From Winogradskyella echinorum (GTDB lineage: Bacteria; Bacteroidota; Bacteroidia; Flavobacteriales; Flavobacteriaceae): 64,000 nucleotides of DNA. Position numbers and translations under genes: made by a program. Location of the stretch: NCBI RefSeq assembly GCF_014297365.1, contig NZ_JACOQD010000002.1:1-64000 (forward strand). Reading direction: 5' to 3'. Under the pieces are notes generated by a model, which was not told where the DNA came from, ran no database searches, and saw only the letters and a program-made list of their open reading frames with translations. Every line of letters begins with the position of its first letter. The first letter of the stretch is position 1. This document shows positions 28,440-36,769 of this stretch, piece by piece.

Positions 28440-29552
28440 ATGAAAACACGCTACCTAATTCTTTTCTTATGTATTGTTAATTTAAGTTGTAATTCTGAAA
28501 AGGATAAAAAAACCGAAATTTCAACAGCTCAAATAGAAAAAGTTGCTAAACCAACTCTAAACCTCGAACAAGCCAATCGATTGGCAGAGTTACCTCTGGC
28601 TTGTGTTGGTACTGAATACCCTAATAAACTAGGGCAAACCTTAGGAGGTGATGAGGATTTAAAATCACCAAAAGAATTACACCCTACGTTTTATGGCTGT
28701 TTTGATTGGCACTCTGCTGTGCATGGACATTGGAGCTTGGTAAGTTTATTACGTCAATTTCCGGAATTAGATAAGAAGGTTGAAATAATTAACTTTTTAA
28801 CTAATAGTATTTCAAAAGAAAACATAGAGCAAGAACTCTTATATTTTGATGGTGTACACAATAAATCCTTTGAGCGAACATATGGTTGGGCTTGGTTGTT
28901 AAAACTTGCGGAAGAACTTCATTTTTGGGATAATAAGGTGGCTAGAGAATTAGAAGCTAATCTTCAACCTTTAACAGATTTAATAGTTGATAAATATTTA
29001 GAGTTTTTACCTAAACTATATTATCCTATTAGAGTAGGCGAGCATCCTAATACAGCATTTGGGTTAAGTTTTGCTTATGATTATGCTGTAACTGTTGGTA
29101 ATACCGAATTAAAATCTTTAATAGAACAACGTGCTAAAGATTTTTATGGAAATGACAAATCTTGTCCAATTAGTTGGGAGCCAAGTGGTTTTGATTTTTT
29201 GTCACCATGTTTAGAAGAAGCAGCTTTAATGAAACGTGTTTTGTCTAAAGATGAATTTAAAGTTTGGGCAGTTGATTTTTTACCTCAATTAAAAGACAAA
29301 ACATTTGTTATGGAAACCGGTAAAGTATCGGATAGATCTGATGGAAAACTTGTGCATTTAGACGGTGTCAACTTTTCAAGAGCTTGGAGTCTTAACTACA
29401 TTGCTAATAATTTACCAGCTTATGCACATCTTAAAAATGTTGCTAATCAGCATATCAATTATTCTTTACCTAGTATAGTTGGTGACAGTTACGAAGGTGG
29501 ACATTGGCTTGGGAGTTTTGCAATTTATGCGCTAAATTCTATTGAAGAATGA
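28440..29552 (+). CDS. DUF2891 family lipoprotein
   Basis: 370 aa. A lipoprotein signal MKTRYLILFLCIVNLSC (Cys17) is present. The rest is a single helical DUF2891 domain: LAELPLACVGTEYPNK, HPTFYGCFDWHSAVHGHW (several conserved His/Trp/Cys), EHPNTAFGLSFAYDYA, EPSGFDFLSPCLEEA, and DGVNFSRAWSLNYIA. The function is unknown; conserved His, Asp and Glu suggest an enzyme, and the fold may be an alpha/alpha toroid. It overlaps the Nramp-like gene by 4 bp, so it is the first gene of the pxp operon. Confidence 0.85.
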   Translation: MKTRYLILFLCIVNLSCNSEKDKKTEISTAQIEKVAKPTLNLEQANRLAELPLACVGTEYPNKLGQTLGGDEDLKSPKELHPTFYGCFDWHSAVHGHWSLVSLLRQFPELDKKVEIINFLTNSISKENIEQELLYFDGVHNKSFERTYGWAWLLKLAEELHFWDNKVARELEANLQPLTDLIVDKYLEFLPKLYYPIRVGEHPNTAFGLSFAYDYAVTVGNTELKSLIEQRAKDFYGNDKSCPISWEPSGFDFLSPCLEEAALMKRVLSKDEFKVWAVDFLPQLKDKTFVMETGKVSDRSDGKLVHLDGVNFSRAWSLNYIANNLPAYAHLKNVANQHINYSLPSIVGDSYEGGHWLGSFAIYALNSIEE

Positions 29553-30775
29553 TTAAAAAGTTCTTTAAAAATATTGGACCAGGTCCATTGGTTGCAGCTG
29601 CATTTATTGGGCCAGGCACTGTTACAATCTGTACATTGGCAGGTGTTAATTTTGGTTATGCTTTGTTGTGGGCAATGGTATTGTCTGTATTTGCTACCAT
29701 CGTTCTACAAGAGATGGCAGCGCGTTTAGGAATTGTATCGCAAAAAGGTTTGTCTGAAATAATAAGAAGTGAGATTAAAAGCCCAGTATTAAAAACGATA
29801 GCTATCATTTTAATATTAAGTGCTATTGTTGTTGGTAATGCAGCTTATGAAGCAGGAAACATTAGTGGTGGAGCTTTAGGGATGCAAACAATTTTTGGTA
29901 ATCCTATAATTGAATTAGGTAGCTTAAAGCTTAATATTTTGAGCTTAATAATTGGCATTTTTGCTTTTGTCTTGCTCTATATTGGTAATTATAAGGTTTT
30001 AGAAAAGGTATTAATATTTATGGTGGTAATTATGAGTTTGGCATTTTTGCTAACAGCAATTATTACTAAACCAAATATTGCAGAAATATTAAAAAGTGTT
30101 TTTGTGCCTAAATTTCCAAAAGATAGTATTCTCACAATTATTGGTTTGGTAGGGACTACAGTTGTACCGTACAATTTGTTTTTACATGCTTCATTAGCAA
30201 AAACTAAATGGAAACATAAAAGTGATTTAGGGTTTGCTAGAAAGGATACTATTATTGCTGTAGTGTTGGGAGGAATCGTCTCAATGAGTATTATTATTTC
30301 TGCATCTTCAATTAATGGTGGAGAGATTGCTAATGCATCAGATTTAGCAAAGGGATTAGAGCCTCTTTTTGGCAGTTATGCAAAGTATTTTTTGTCTATA
30401 GGTTTATTTGCAGCCGGAATTACAAGTGCCATAACAGCACCTTTAGCGGCAGCCTATGTTGCAAGCGGTTGTTTAGGTTGGGATTCTAATTTAAAATCAA
30501 GTAGATTTAGAGCTGTTTGGATTATTATTTTAGGTTTAGGGGTTTTATTTTCTACCATAGGTTTTAAGTCAATAGAGATTATAAAATTTGCACAAATAAC
30601 AAATGGTTTGTTACTGCCAATTATTGCGGGCTTTTTAATTTGGGTAATGAATAAATCTATAATTCTAGGCGATTATAAAAATTCTAAACTTCAGAATATA
30701 TTTGGTATTATGATTTTAATAATCACTATCTTTTTAGGTGTAAAAGGGATTTTAAGTGTCTTTAAATTAATCTAG
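29549..30775 (+). CDS. Nramp-related transporter with altered metal-binding site (YcsG-like)
   Basis: 408 aa, about 11 transmembrane helices of the LeuT-fold Nramp family. The helix-1 motif, DPGN in Mn/Fe transporters, is GPGT (21-24), and the helix-6 motif AxxMPH reads TTVVPYN (203-209), so the metal-coordinating Asp, Asn and Met are missing. It is placed directly before pxpA, as the Nramp-like ycsG accompanies the pxp homologues in Bacillus subtilis. I infer a substrate other than Mn/Fe, possibly 5-oxoproline or another metabolite, or Mg. Membership of the superfamily is clear; the substrate is not. Confidence 0.85.
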   Translation: MIKKFFKNIGPGPLVAAAFIGPGTVTICTLAGVNFGYALLWAMVLSVFATIVLQEMAARLGIVSQKGLSEIIRSEIKSPVLKTIAIILILSAIVVGNAAYEAGNISGGALGMQTIFGNPIIELGSLKLNILSLIIGIFAFVLLYIGNYKVLEKVLIFMVVIMSLAFLLTAIITKPNIAEILKSVFVPKFPKDSILTIIGLVGTTVVPYNLFLHASLAKTKWKHKSDLGFARKDTIIAVVLGGIVSMSIIISASSINGGEIANASDLAKGLEPLFGSYAKYFLSIGLFAAGITSAITAPLAAAYVASGCLGWDSNLKSSRFRAVWIIILGLGVLFSTIGFKSIEIIKFAQITNGLLLPIIAGFLIWVMNKSIILGDYKNSKLQNIFGIMILIITIFLGVKGILSVFKLI

Positions 30776-31507
30776 ATGCAAATAGATATTAACGCAGATG
30801 TCGGAGAAGGGGTTGGAAATGAGGTGGATATAATGCCATTTATATCTTCGTGTAATATTGCTTGTGGTGGTCATGCAGGGGATTTGCAATCAATGACTAC
30901 AGTTGTAAGGTTAGCTAAAAAGTATAAGGTTAAAATTGGAGCACATCCTTCTTTTCCAGACAAAAAGAACTTTGGAAGGGAGATATTGCAAATGACTGCC
31001 GCCGATTTGTTTTCTAGTTTAAGGCAACAAATTAGAATGTTTCAAAATGTGCTGCATTCAGAAAACGAATTACTTCATCACATAAAGCCTCATGGAGCAC
31101 TGTATAATTTGGTGGCAAAAGATGAGAAAACTGCTAAGGTTCTTGTTGAGGTTATTAAAAGTATTGAGTTACCTATAAAATTGTATGCACCTTATGATTC
31201 AGTAATTGCTAAAGTTGCAAAATTTGAAAATATCGAAGTTACTTACGAAGCTTTTGCGGATAGAAATTATAATGCTGATTTGTCATTGGTCAGTCGGCAA
31301 AATAAAAACGCCTTAATCCTAAAAAAGGAAAGTGTTTTTAATCATGTAAAGCATATTCTTAAGACGCAAAAGGTAATGGTTATAACTGGCGAAAAAGTGT
31401 CAATTAAAGCATCAACATTTTGTGTTCATGGTGACACAAAAAATGCTGTTGAAATTTTAAAATATTTACACCAAGAATTGAGTAATAATCAAATTTATAT
31501 TCGTTAA
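30776..31507 (+). CDS. pxpA: 5-oxoprolinase subunit A (LamB/YcsF family)
   Basis: 243 aa. The start directly follows the Nramp stop. LamB/YcsF signatures: MQIDINADVGEG at the N-terminus, SCNIACGGHAGD, IGAHPSFPDKKNFGR and KPHGALYN. With PxpB and PxpC it hydrolyses 5-oxo-L-proline to glutamate using ATP, removing a damage product of glutamine and glutamate. It is cytosolic. Slightly shorter than some homologues but all recognised motifs are present. Confidence 0.93.
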   Translation: MQIDINADVGEGVGNEVDIMPFISSCNIACGGHAGDLQSMTTVVRLAKKYKVKIGAHPSFPDKKNFGREILQMTAADLFSSLRQQIRMFQNVLHSENELLHHIKPHGALYNLVAKDEKTAKVLVEVIKSIELPIKLYAPYDSVIAKVAKFENIEVTYEAFADRNYNADLSLVSRQNKNALILKKESVFNHVKHILKTQKVMVITGEKVSIKASTFCVHGDTKNAVEILKYLHQELSNNQIYIR

Positions 31508-31512
31508 TTTTT

Positions 31513-32238
31513 ATGTTGTATCATCTTCAATATTCACGCTTTAATGAGTGTTCTGTTTTAATAGAATGGCCAGAGCTAATTAATGAAGATATATTAAAAA
31601 ACATTTTGAATTTTAAAAATAAAATTGAAAATAGTCATATTAAACATTTACTTGAAGTAATAAATACATATTCCTCAATATTAATTATATATAAAAGAGC
31701 TATTGATAATGTCAATGATGAAATATTAAGGCTTAGAGACGTATATTCTGGGTTAAGTGGCTTAGATATTTCTATTGACAAAACTTGGCACATACCAGTT
31801 TGTTATGATAGTGAATTTGCAGTAGATTTAGATCAATTTTCAAAAGCAAAATATCTTTCAAATTCAGAAATTATTAGGCTGCATTCTCAAACAATTTACA
31901 CGGTTTATTTTATTGGTTTTTTACCTGGATTTTTATACTTAGGAGGGCTAGATTCTAAATTATTTTTTGATAGAAAATCGACGCCTAATCTCAGTGTAAA
32001 AAAAGGATCAGTTGCTATTGGTGGAAAGCAAACCGGTATTTACCCGCAAGATAGTCCTGGAGGTTGGCATGTTATTGGAAATTCACCGATAGATTTGTTT
32101 AATTCAAATAACAAGACTCCATGTTTTATTAAAGCTGGAGATAAAATTCAGTTCAAACCAATTAGTATTTCAGATTATAATTCAATTAAAGAAAGTGTTT
32201 GCTCGTCAACATTCGATTTAAACTCTTTATTACAATGA
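31513..32238 (+). CDS. pxpB: 5-oxoprolinase subunit B (KipI/AHS1 family)
   Basis: 241 aa, 5 bp after pxpA. AHS1/KipI features: a divergent N-terminal half, then IPVCYDSEFAVDLDQ, YTVYFIGFLPGFLYLGGLD, KGSVAIGGKQTGIYP and SPGGWHVIGNSP. It is the cyclophilin-like subunit that pairs with PxpC. The stop overlaps the pxpC start (ATGA), indicating translational coupling and stoichiometric synthesis. Confidence 0.92.
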   Translation: MLYHLQYSRFNECSVLIEWPELINEDILKNILNFKNKIENSHIKHLLEVINTYSSILIIYKRAIDNVNDEILRLRDVYSGLSGLDISIDKTWHIPVCYDSEFAVDLDQFSKAKYLSNSEIIRLHSQTIYTVYFIGFLPGFLYLGGLDSKLFFDRKSTPNLSVKKGSVAIGGKQTGIYPQDSPGGWHVIGNSPIDLFNSNNKTPCFIKAGDKIQFKPISISDYNSIKESVCSSTFDLNSLLQ

Positions 32239-33083
32239 TTAAAGTTATACAACCTGGCTTTTTCACTTCAATACAAGATAAAGGACGTTTTGGCTACCGA
32301 TCTAATGGTGTTCCTGTTTCTGGTGCTATGGATTTATACTCTAGTCATTTTGCTAATGCGTTATTAGGAAACCCAGATGATTGTGCTACATTAGAAATTA
32401 CTATGGTTGGCCCAACACTTCAATTATGTAAACCAACAACTATTGTTATTTCTGGAGCCTTTATGAATCCAAAACTGAACGGTAAACCTATTGAAATGAA
32501 TACAATTATCACAGTTAAAAGTAATGATATTCTAAGTTTTGGGCGAGTAGAAAAGGGGCTAAGATGTTATTTAGCTATAAAAGAAGGTTTTAAGTCTAAA
32601 GTAGTTTTTAACAGCAGAAGCATGTATACCAATATTACTAGTGCTGTACGTTTAAAAAAAGATGATATTGTAGATTATTTAGCTGATAATCAGGTGAGTC
32701 CTAGTTTTAATGCTCATGTGAAGTTCAATGATTCTGTTTTAGAAAATGATTTTCTAGAAGTGTTTAAAGGACCAGAATTCGATAAGTTGTCTCTGGAGCA
32801 AAAGAATGCTATATTAAATAAAGAGCTAAAAGTTTCAAAATTTAATAGTAGAATGGCTTATCAATTACTGCCATTAGTTGAAAATTATTTAAAACCTATT
32901 TTAACGGCTCCAGTTTTGCCAGGCACTGTGCAATTAACTCCTTTAGGACAGTTAATTGTATTAATGAGAGATTGCCAAACCACTGGTGGTTATCCTCGAA
33001 TTCTCCAACTTACTGAGCAGTCCATTAATAATTTAAGTCAAAAAAGCACAGGAAGCATCCTAAAAATCAGACTAAAAGACTAG
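32235..33083 (+). CDS. pxpC: 5-oxoprolinase subunit C (KipA/AHS2 family)
   Basis: 282 aa from ATG 32235. I prefer this start to one 12 codons upstream because it gives the usual MIKVIQPGFFTSIQDKGRFG beginning and a 4-bp overlap with pxpB. AHS2 features include GVPVSGAMD, ATLEITMVGP, PVLPGTVQLTPLGQ and RDCQTTGGYPRI. It completes the ATP-dependent 5-oxoprolinase. A hairpin 12 bp downstream probably ends the DUF2891-Nramp-pxpABC transcript. Confidence 0.92.
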   Translation: MIKVIQPGFFTSIQDKGRFGYRSNGVPVSGAMDLYSSHFANALLGNPDDCATLEITMVGPTLQLCKPTTIVISGAFMNPKLNGKPIEMNTIITVKSNDILSFGRVEKGLRCYLAIKEGFKSKVVFNSRSMYTNITSAVRLKKDDIVDYLADNQVSPSFNAHVKFNDSVLENDFLEVFKGPEFDKLSLEQKNAILNKELKVSKFNSRMAYQLLPLVENYLKPILTAPVLPGTVQLTPLGQLIVLMRDCQTTGGYPRILQLTEQSINNLSQKSTGSILKIRLKD

Positions 33084-33094
33084 TTGCGTAAGAA

Positions 33095-33129
33095 AATTTA
33101 TCATAAAACCTTGTGGTCTGCGATAAATT
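33095..33129 (+). terminator. Hairpin after pxpC
   Basis: AATTTATC (33095-33102) and GATAAATT (33122-33129) form a perfect 8-bp stem; an inner ACC/GGT pair may extend it. A T-rich but interrupted tail follows. It is a plausible end of the five-gene operon. Confidence 0.45.
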
Positions 33130-33218
33130 ATCTAATTTTAAATTTAATTCCCTATAATTCCTCTTAACCCTCAATTGGTATAATTATACTAATCCATTAA
33201 TCTATAAAACTAACTAAA

Positions 33219-33599
33219 ATGAGTAAACCAAAAGGTTTAATTACACCGCAACAGGCAAAAGAATTAAATGATGCATACACCGAACGTTGCAAGCTTATCA
33301 GCACTAATATTACAAAACGACCAGACAATAGATCTTCTTGGTATTCATTGAAAGATTTAAGAACGTTTTTAGATTTAGCAGAAGCACAGGCTAAAGAATT
33401 AGGTTATGAAATGGATGGAGTAAGAATTTATTGTGGTGCATATCCAACGGTAAATGATAAAGTTGGTTATTCTACATCCTTTATTGTTCCGACGGCAAGT
33501 AATAAGATTGGAGATGGTCATAGTCATGATATTTCAAACGCTAATGGTTTAAATTTAGGGCATGATGGTGTACCGCCTGACGCTAATTATCCTCAATAA
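33219..33599 (+). CDS. Conserved hypothetical protein with GLNLGHDGVPP tail (paralog 1)
   Basis: 126 aa, no signal peptide. It is paralogous to the next gene: shared blocks are PKGLITPQQAK, DNRSSWYSLKDL, ELGYEMDGVRIYCGAYP and the C-terminal GLNLGHDGVPPDANYPQ. Similar flavobacterial proteins end in Gly/Pro-rich tails, and none has a known function as far as I recall. The start ATG gives MSKPKGLITPQQA, matching the paralog just after its anchor. First gene of a four-gene cluster that includes a histidine kinase. Confidence 0.78.
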   Translation: MSKPKGLITPQQAKELNDAYTERCKLISTNITKRPDNRSSWYSLKDLRTFLDLAEAQAKELGYEMDGVRIYCGAYPTVNDKVGYSTSFIVPTASNKIGDGHSHDISNANGLNLGHDGVPPDANYPQ

Positions 33600-33664
33600 A
33601 TAATTTATTAAAAGAATTTCAAAATAGATTTTTTTGAAACACATATTAATTTAAACAGCTTATT

Positions 33665-34177
33665 ATGAAAAAATTAGGAACACTCATCTTTGGTATTATT
33701 TTAGGAGCTCTAGCTATGTATTTATATTACAATTATTATGGAGTCGGAATGGAGCAGCCACCAATTGGTGCTCCTAAAGGAATTATTACCCCAAAAGAAG
33801 CAATAGCTCTAGATAAAGCTTTTAACATAAAGCACAGAATTATAAATGATTCTTTGTTTAAGGATACTAAAATAAAGGATAATAGATCGTCTTGGTGGTC
33901 TATAGAAGATATTCAAAGTTATATTAATTATGCCGAGAATCAAGCAGGTGAATTAGGTTATTCAATGGATGGCTTGCGTGTGTATCTAGGATCTCATCCT
34001 TCAATAAATGGGCAGGCAGGTTTAACCACAATGTTTTTAATACCAACAGGTAAATTAAATACATCTCAAGGAAATATATTGCCTATCTTCCAAGGTCCAA
34101 GCAACGATATTAAGGGAGCTGATGGATTAAATTTGGGGCATGATGGTGTTCCACCTAGTTCTAATTATCCTCAGTAA
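33665..34177 (+). CDS. Membrane-anchored paralog with GLNLGHDGVPP tail (paralog 2)
   Basis: 170 aa. An N-terminal transmembrane anchor (~4-24) is followed by APKGIITPKEAIAL, DNRSSWWSIEDIQSY, ELGYSMDGLRVYLGSHP, TMFLIPTG and the near-invariant tail GLNLGHDGVPPSSNYPQ. It is the same fold as the 126-aa neighbour with an added anchor, so the pair may act on the two sides of the membrane, or one may be soluble and the other tethered. It ends 6 bp before a polytopic membrane protein gene. Function unknown. Confidence 0.78.
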   Translation: MKKLGTLIFGIILGALAMYLYYNYYGVGMEQPPIGAPKGIITPKEAIALDKAFNIKHRIINDSLFKDTKIKDNRSSWWSIEDIQSYINYAENQAGELGYSMDGLRVYLGSHPSINGQAGLTTMFLIPTGKLNTSQGNILPIFQGPSNDIKGADGLNLGHDGVPPSSNYPQ

Positions 34178-34183
34178 TAAATT

Positions 34184-34885
34184 ATGGATGAATTTCTTAA
34201 ATCTAATTATGGTTATATTATAACTTTAATTGAGTTTATAGCAGCATTTACTGGAGTAATCTTATATAAAAAATATAAGCATACTCATGTTAAATACTTA
34301 ATTTACTTTCTTGTATATACGTTTTTCATAGATACAATAGGTGATTATCCTTCTATACTTAAAAAATTAGGTTATTTTCATTTAATTAAAGGTACTTTAA
34401 TAGAGAGTAACTATTGGTGGTACACTATATTTTGGTGGATAGGACTGTCAGTTATAATGGTTTATTTAAATTACCGAGTAGTAAAAACAATTCGATTTAA
34501 AAAAATTCTCAAATATGGTTTTTATTTATATTCATTGCAAGTTGTCTTGTATATTGTGTTTAGGTTCGAAAACTTATTCAGTCATGAAAGATATATAACC
34601 ATATCTAGTTTGTGGATAATCTTATTAAGCATTGTTATCTACTTTTTTGAGACTTTGAAATCTGAAAAGATAATTTTGTTTTATAAATCAGTTTACTTTT
34701 ATTTTAATACTGTATTTTTTATTTGGGTTTTAATAATTATCCCAATGAATTTTTTTGAAGTTTATAATGTATTAGAAGACTGGAATTATGTTCTTTTTAA
34801 ATGGAAAATATACTTAACACTCAACTTTTTTCTTTATTTCACCCTGTCGGCTGCATTGATATTTTGCAAGCCGGAGAGCGAATAA
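34184..34885 (+). CDS. Polytopic membrane protein, function unknown
   Basis: 233 aa with about seven hydrophobic helices separated by short Lys/Arg/Tyr-rich loops (for example LIEFIAAFTGVILY, YLIYFLVYTFFIDTIGDYP, WWYTIFWWIGLSVIMVYL). The size and helix count resemble unnamed seven-helix sensor-type proteins of flavobacteria. It is placed between the GLNLGHDG paralogs and a histidine kinase whose start probably overlaps its end, so it could supply the sensory membrane module. That role is inferred from context only. Confidence 0.7.
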   Translation: MDEFLKSNYGYIITLIEFIAAFTGVILYKKYKHTHVKYLIYFLVYTFFIDTIGDYPSILKKLGYFHLIKGTLIESNYWWYTIFWWIGLSVIMVYLNYRVVKTIRFKKILKYGFYLYSLQVVLYIVFRFENLFSHERYITISSLWIILLSIVIYFFETLKSEKIILFYKSVYFYFNTVFFIWVLIIIPMNFFEVYNVLEDWNYVLFKWKIYLTLNFFLYFTLSAALIFCKPESE

Positions 34886-35667
34886 TAAGTACAAAGGCAG
34901 AACGGAATTTTATTATATACATGATTGTTGTAATAATTGTCGTATGCATTTTAGTTATTCTTTTCTTTATGGTGTATCAAAAGCGAAAAAACCAACTTTT
35001 ACTAAGAAACGTTGAACAGCAGAAAAGGTTTGATGAAGAACTCATAAAAACCCAACAAGAAATACAAGAAGAAACCTTAAAACAAGTTGGGCGAGAGTTA
35101 CACGATAATATTGGTCAAATGCTCGTAATGTCCACAATGCAAATGAATGCGGCAGCAAAAGTGGTTGGTGATGAGGCTAAAAATAAAGTCAATAATGCGT
35201 CAGAAGCTTTAAAAGCAACTTTAGAAGAGGTCAGAGCCTTGTCTAAATCATTAAATAGTGACGTTATTTTTAATTTGGGTTTTGATGCAACGGTTAAAAA
35301 TGAAGTAGAACGCTTAAATAAAACCGGATTAATTGAAGCTAGTTTATCAATAACTGGAGAGAAGGTTAATTTTGAAAATAAAAAAGACGAAATTATATTG
35401 TTTCGCATTCTTCAAGAGTTTTTCTCAAATACCTTAAAATATGCTGAAGCTGAAACCCTGAATTTAACCTTAGCTTATAACGAGAAATATTTAAAAATTG
35501 AAGTCAATGACGATGGAAATGGTTTTAATATAGATGCTGCTGAAAAAGGTTCTGGATTAATAAATATGGAAAAAAGAGCTGAATTAATTAAGGCAACCTA
35601 TCAATTAGAGTCTCAACCTAAAAAAGGTACCAAAATCATATTAAAATATCCTTATAAAATTATTTAG
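34864..35667 (+). CDS. Sensor histidine kinase (HisKA_3/NarL-type), no partner regulator nearby
   Basis: 267 aa from TTG 34864; ATG 34921 or a longer form from 34801 are alternatives. One transmembrane helix (~17-38) is followed by a coiled-coil stretch (~40-75), the phospho-acceptor box GRELHDNIGQ (His80), and an HATPase domain with ILQEFFSNTLKYAEA (N box), NDDGNGF (G1) and GSGLINMEKRAELI (G2). No extracytosolic sensor domain exists, so the signal may come through the membrane protein encoded upstream. No LuxR-type response regulator follows; the next gene is convergent and overlaps by 4 bp. Confidence 0.87.
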   Translation: MQAGERIISTKAERNFIIYMIVVIIVVCILVILFFMVYQKRKNQLLLRNVEQQKRFDEELIKTQQEIQEETLKQVGRELHDNIGQMLVMSTMQMNAAAKVVGDEAKNKVNNASEALKATLEEVRALSKSLNSDVIFNLGFDATVKNEVERLNKTGLIEASLSITGEKVNFENKKDEIILFRILQEFFSNTLKYAEAETLNLTLAYNEKYLKIEVNDDGNGFNIDAAEKGSGLINMEKRAELIKATYQLESQPKKGTKIILKYPYKII

Positions 35668-36362
35668 CTGGTACAAGCATTCCAAAGTACATCATTTGGC
35701 AATGGTGCAGTTATAATAAGTTCTTCCTTTTTTACAGGATGTATAAAGCGCAGTGTTCTTGCATGCAAACTAATACTAGCATCTTTGTTACTTCGGTCAA
35801 AACCATATTTTAGATCCCCTTTAATAGGGCAACCAATAGACGCCAATTGAGTACGTATTTGGTGATGTCGACCTGTTTCTAAATCTACTTCTAGTAAGTA
35901 AAAATTGTCAAGCTTTTTAATGATGTTGTAATGTAGAATTGCTTTTTTACTGCCTTCAATCTCTTTAGAGAAAGCTGCAGATTTATTGTTTTTAGGATTC
36001 TTCTTTAACCAGTTAACGAGTGTATCATTAGTTTTTGGTGGCTGATTTTTTACTAAAGCCCAATACGTCTTTTTAGCTTTCTTTTCAGCAAATAATTTGT
36101 TAAGTCGTGGTAAAGCTTTGCTGGTTTTAGAGAATAATACTATTCCTGTTGTTGGTCTGTCCAATCGATGAACAACACCTAAATAAACATTACCAGGTTT
36201 ATTATATTTCTCAGCTATATATTCTTTTACAACTTCACTTAAAGGTTTATCACCTGTTTTATCACCTTGTACAATATCTCCAGCTCGTTTGTTGACTACG
36301 ATAATATGGTTGTCTTCGTATAAAACTTGAAGATTATTTTTATTAGATAATATTTTAGACAA
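35664..36362 (-). CDS. RluA-family RNA pseudouridine synthase
   Basis: 232 aa. Catalytic motif HRLDRPTTGIVLFSK with the nucleophilic Asp; other family blocks are YEDNHIIVVNKRAGD, KTYWALV, ETGRHHQIRTQLA and SLHARTLRFIHP. There is no S4 domain. It isomerises specific uridines in rRNA or tRNA; the exact target is not readable from sequence. Its 3' end overlaps the convergent histidine kinase by 4 bp. Confidence 0.92.
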   Translation of the reverse strand: MSKILSNKNNLQVLYEDNHIIVVNKRAGDIVQGDKTGDKPLSEVVKEYIAEKYNKPGNVYLGVVHRLDRPTTGIVLFSKTSKALPRLNKLFAEKKAKKTYWALVKNQPPKTNDTLVNWLKKNPKNNKSAAFSKEIEGSKKAILHYNIIKKLDNFYLLEVDLETGRHHQIRTQLASIGCPIKGDLKYGFDRSNKDASISLHARTLRFIHPVKKEELIITAPLPNDVLWNACTS

Positions 36363-36405
36363 ATTAGATTTGTTAGATAGTTAGATAATTAGATAGCTAG
36401 AGTTG
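36361..36405. repeat. TTAGAT-rich direct repeats, left flank of S23-like gene
   Basis: Several copies of (T)TAGAT with short spacers (TTAGATAGTTAGATAATTAG at 36374-36393). The right flank of the S23-like gene carries the same unit inverted (ATCTAA), so the gene sits between inverted repeat clusters. Confidence 0.55.
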
Positions 36406-36414
36406 CTCGATTAT

Positions 36415-36768
36415 TTAATTTAATGTTGATTTGAATTTTGAAATCATTTTAATAATCTCGTTTAATTCCGATAGAAAAGGTTGAAGCTCGTCTTCAGAAA
36501 TAAATTTCAAATCGTGTGAAATTAATAACTGTGTTTCTATTTCGTATGCTGAACCTATTGATATTTGTAAAAAACGCGAAAAATCTTTTTTAGATTTTCT
36601 AGAAGATCTCTCTGCTATATTAGATGGAATTGAAACTGAAGCTCTTCTTAATTGATTTGTCAAACCAAATTTCTCAGAATCAGGAAATTTCGATGTAACC
36701 TCATAAATTTTAGAACAGAGTAATCGACTTCTTTTCCAGATTTGTAACTCTTTAAATTTATGCGCCAT
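36415..36768 (-). CDS. Four-helix bundle protein (S23 / 23S rRNA intervening-sequence protein family)
   Basis: 117 aa. Typical of the family: FKELQIWKRSRLLCSKIY, FPDSEKFGLTNQLRRASVSI, PSNIAERSSRKSKKDFSRFL and SAYEIETQLLIS. Members are encoded within 23S rRNA intervening sequences or, as here, alone in the chromosome; a related fold is the accessory protein Avd of diversity-generating retroelements, but no reverse transcriptase or repeat pair is present. It interrupts the spacer between panB and the pseudouridine synthase and is flanked by inverted AT-rich repeats, suggesting a transposed unit. Confidence 0.88.
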   Translation of the reverse strand: MAHKFKELQIWKRSRLLCSKIYEVTSKFPDSEKFGLTNQLRRASVSIPSNIAERSSRKSKKDFSRFLQISIGSAYEIETQLLISHDLKFISEDELQPFLSELNEIIKMISKFKSTLN

Positions 36769-36769
36769 A

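Noticed and set aside
34801..34863. Longer start for the histidine kinase
   Set aside because: It would overlap the upstream membrane-protein gene by 85 bp and add residues that look like out-of-frame reading; TTG 34864 or ATG 34921 fits better.
36415..36768. Diversity-generating retroelement suggested by the Avd-like four-helix protein
   Set aside because: There is no reverse transcriptase, template repeat or variable repeat nearby; the protein is of the plain S23 type.
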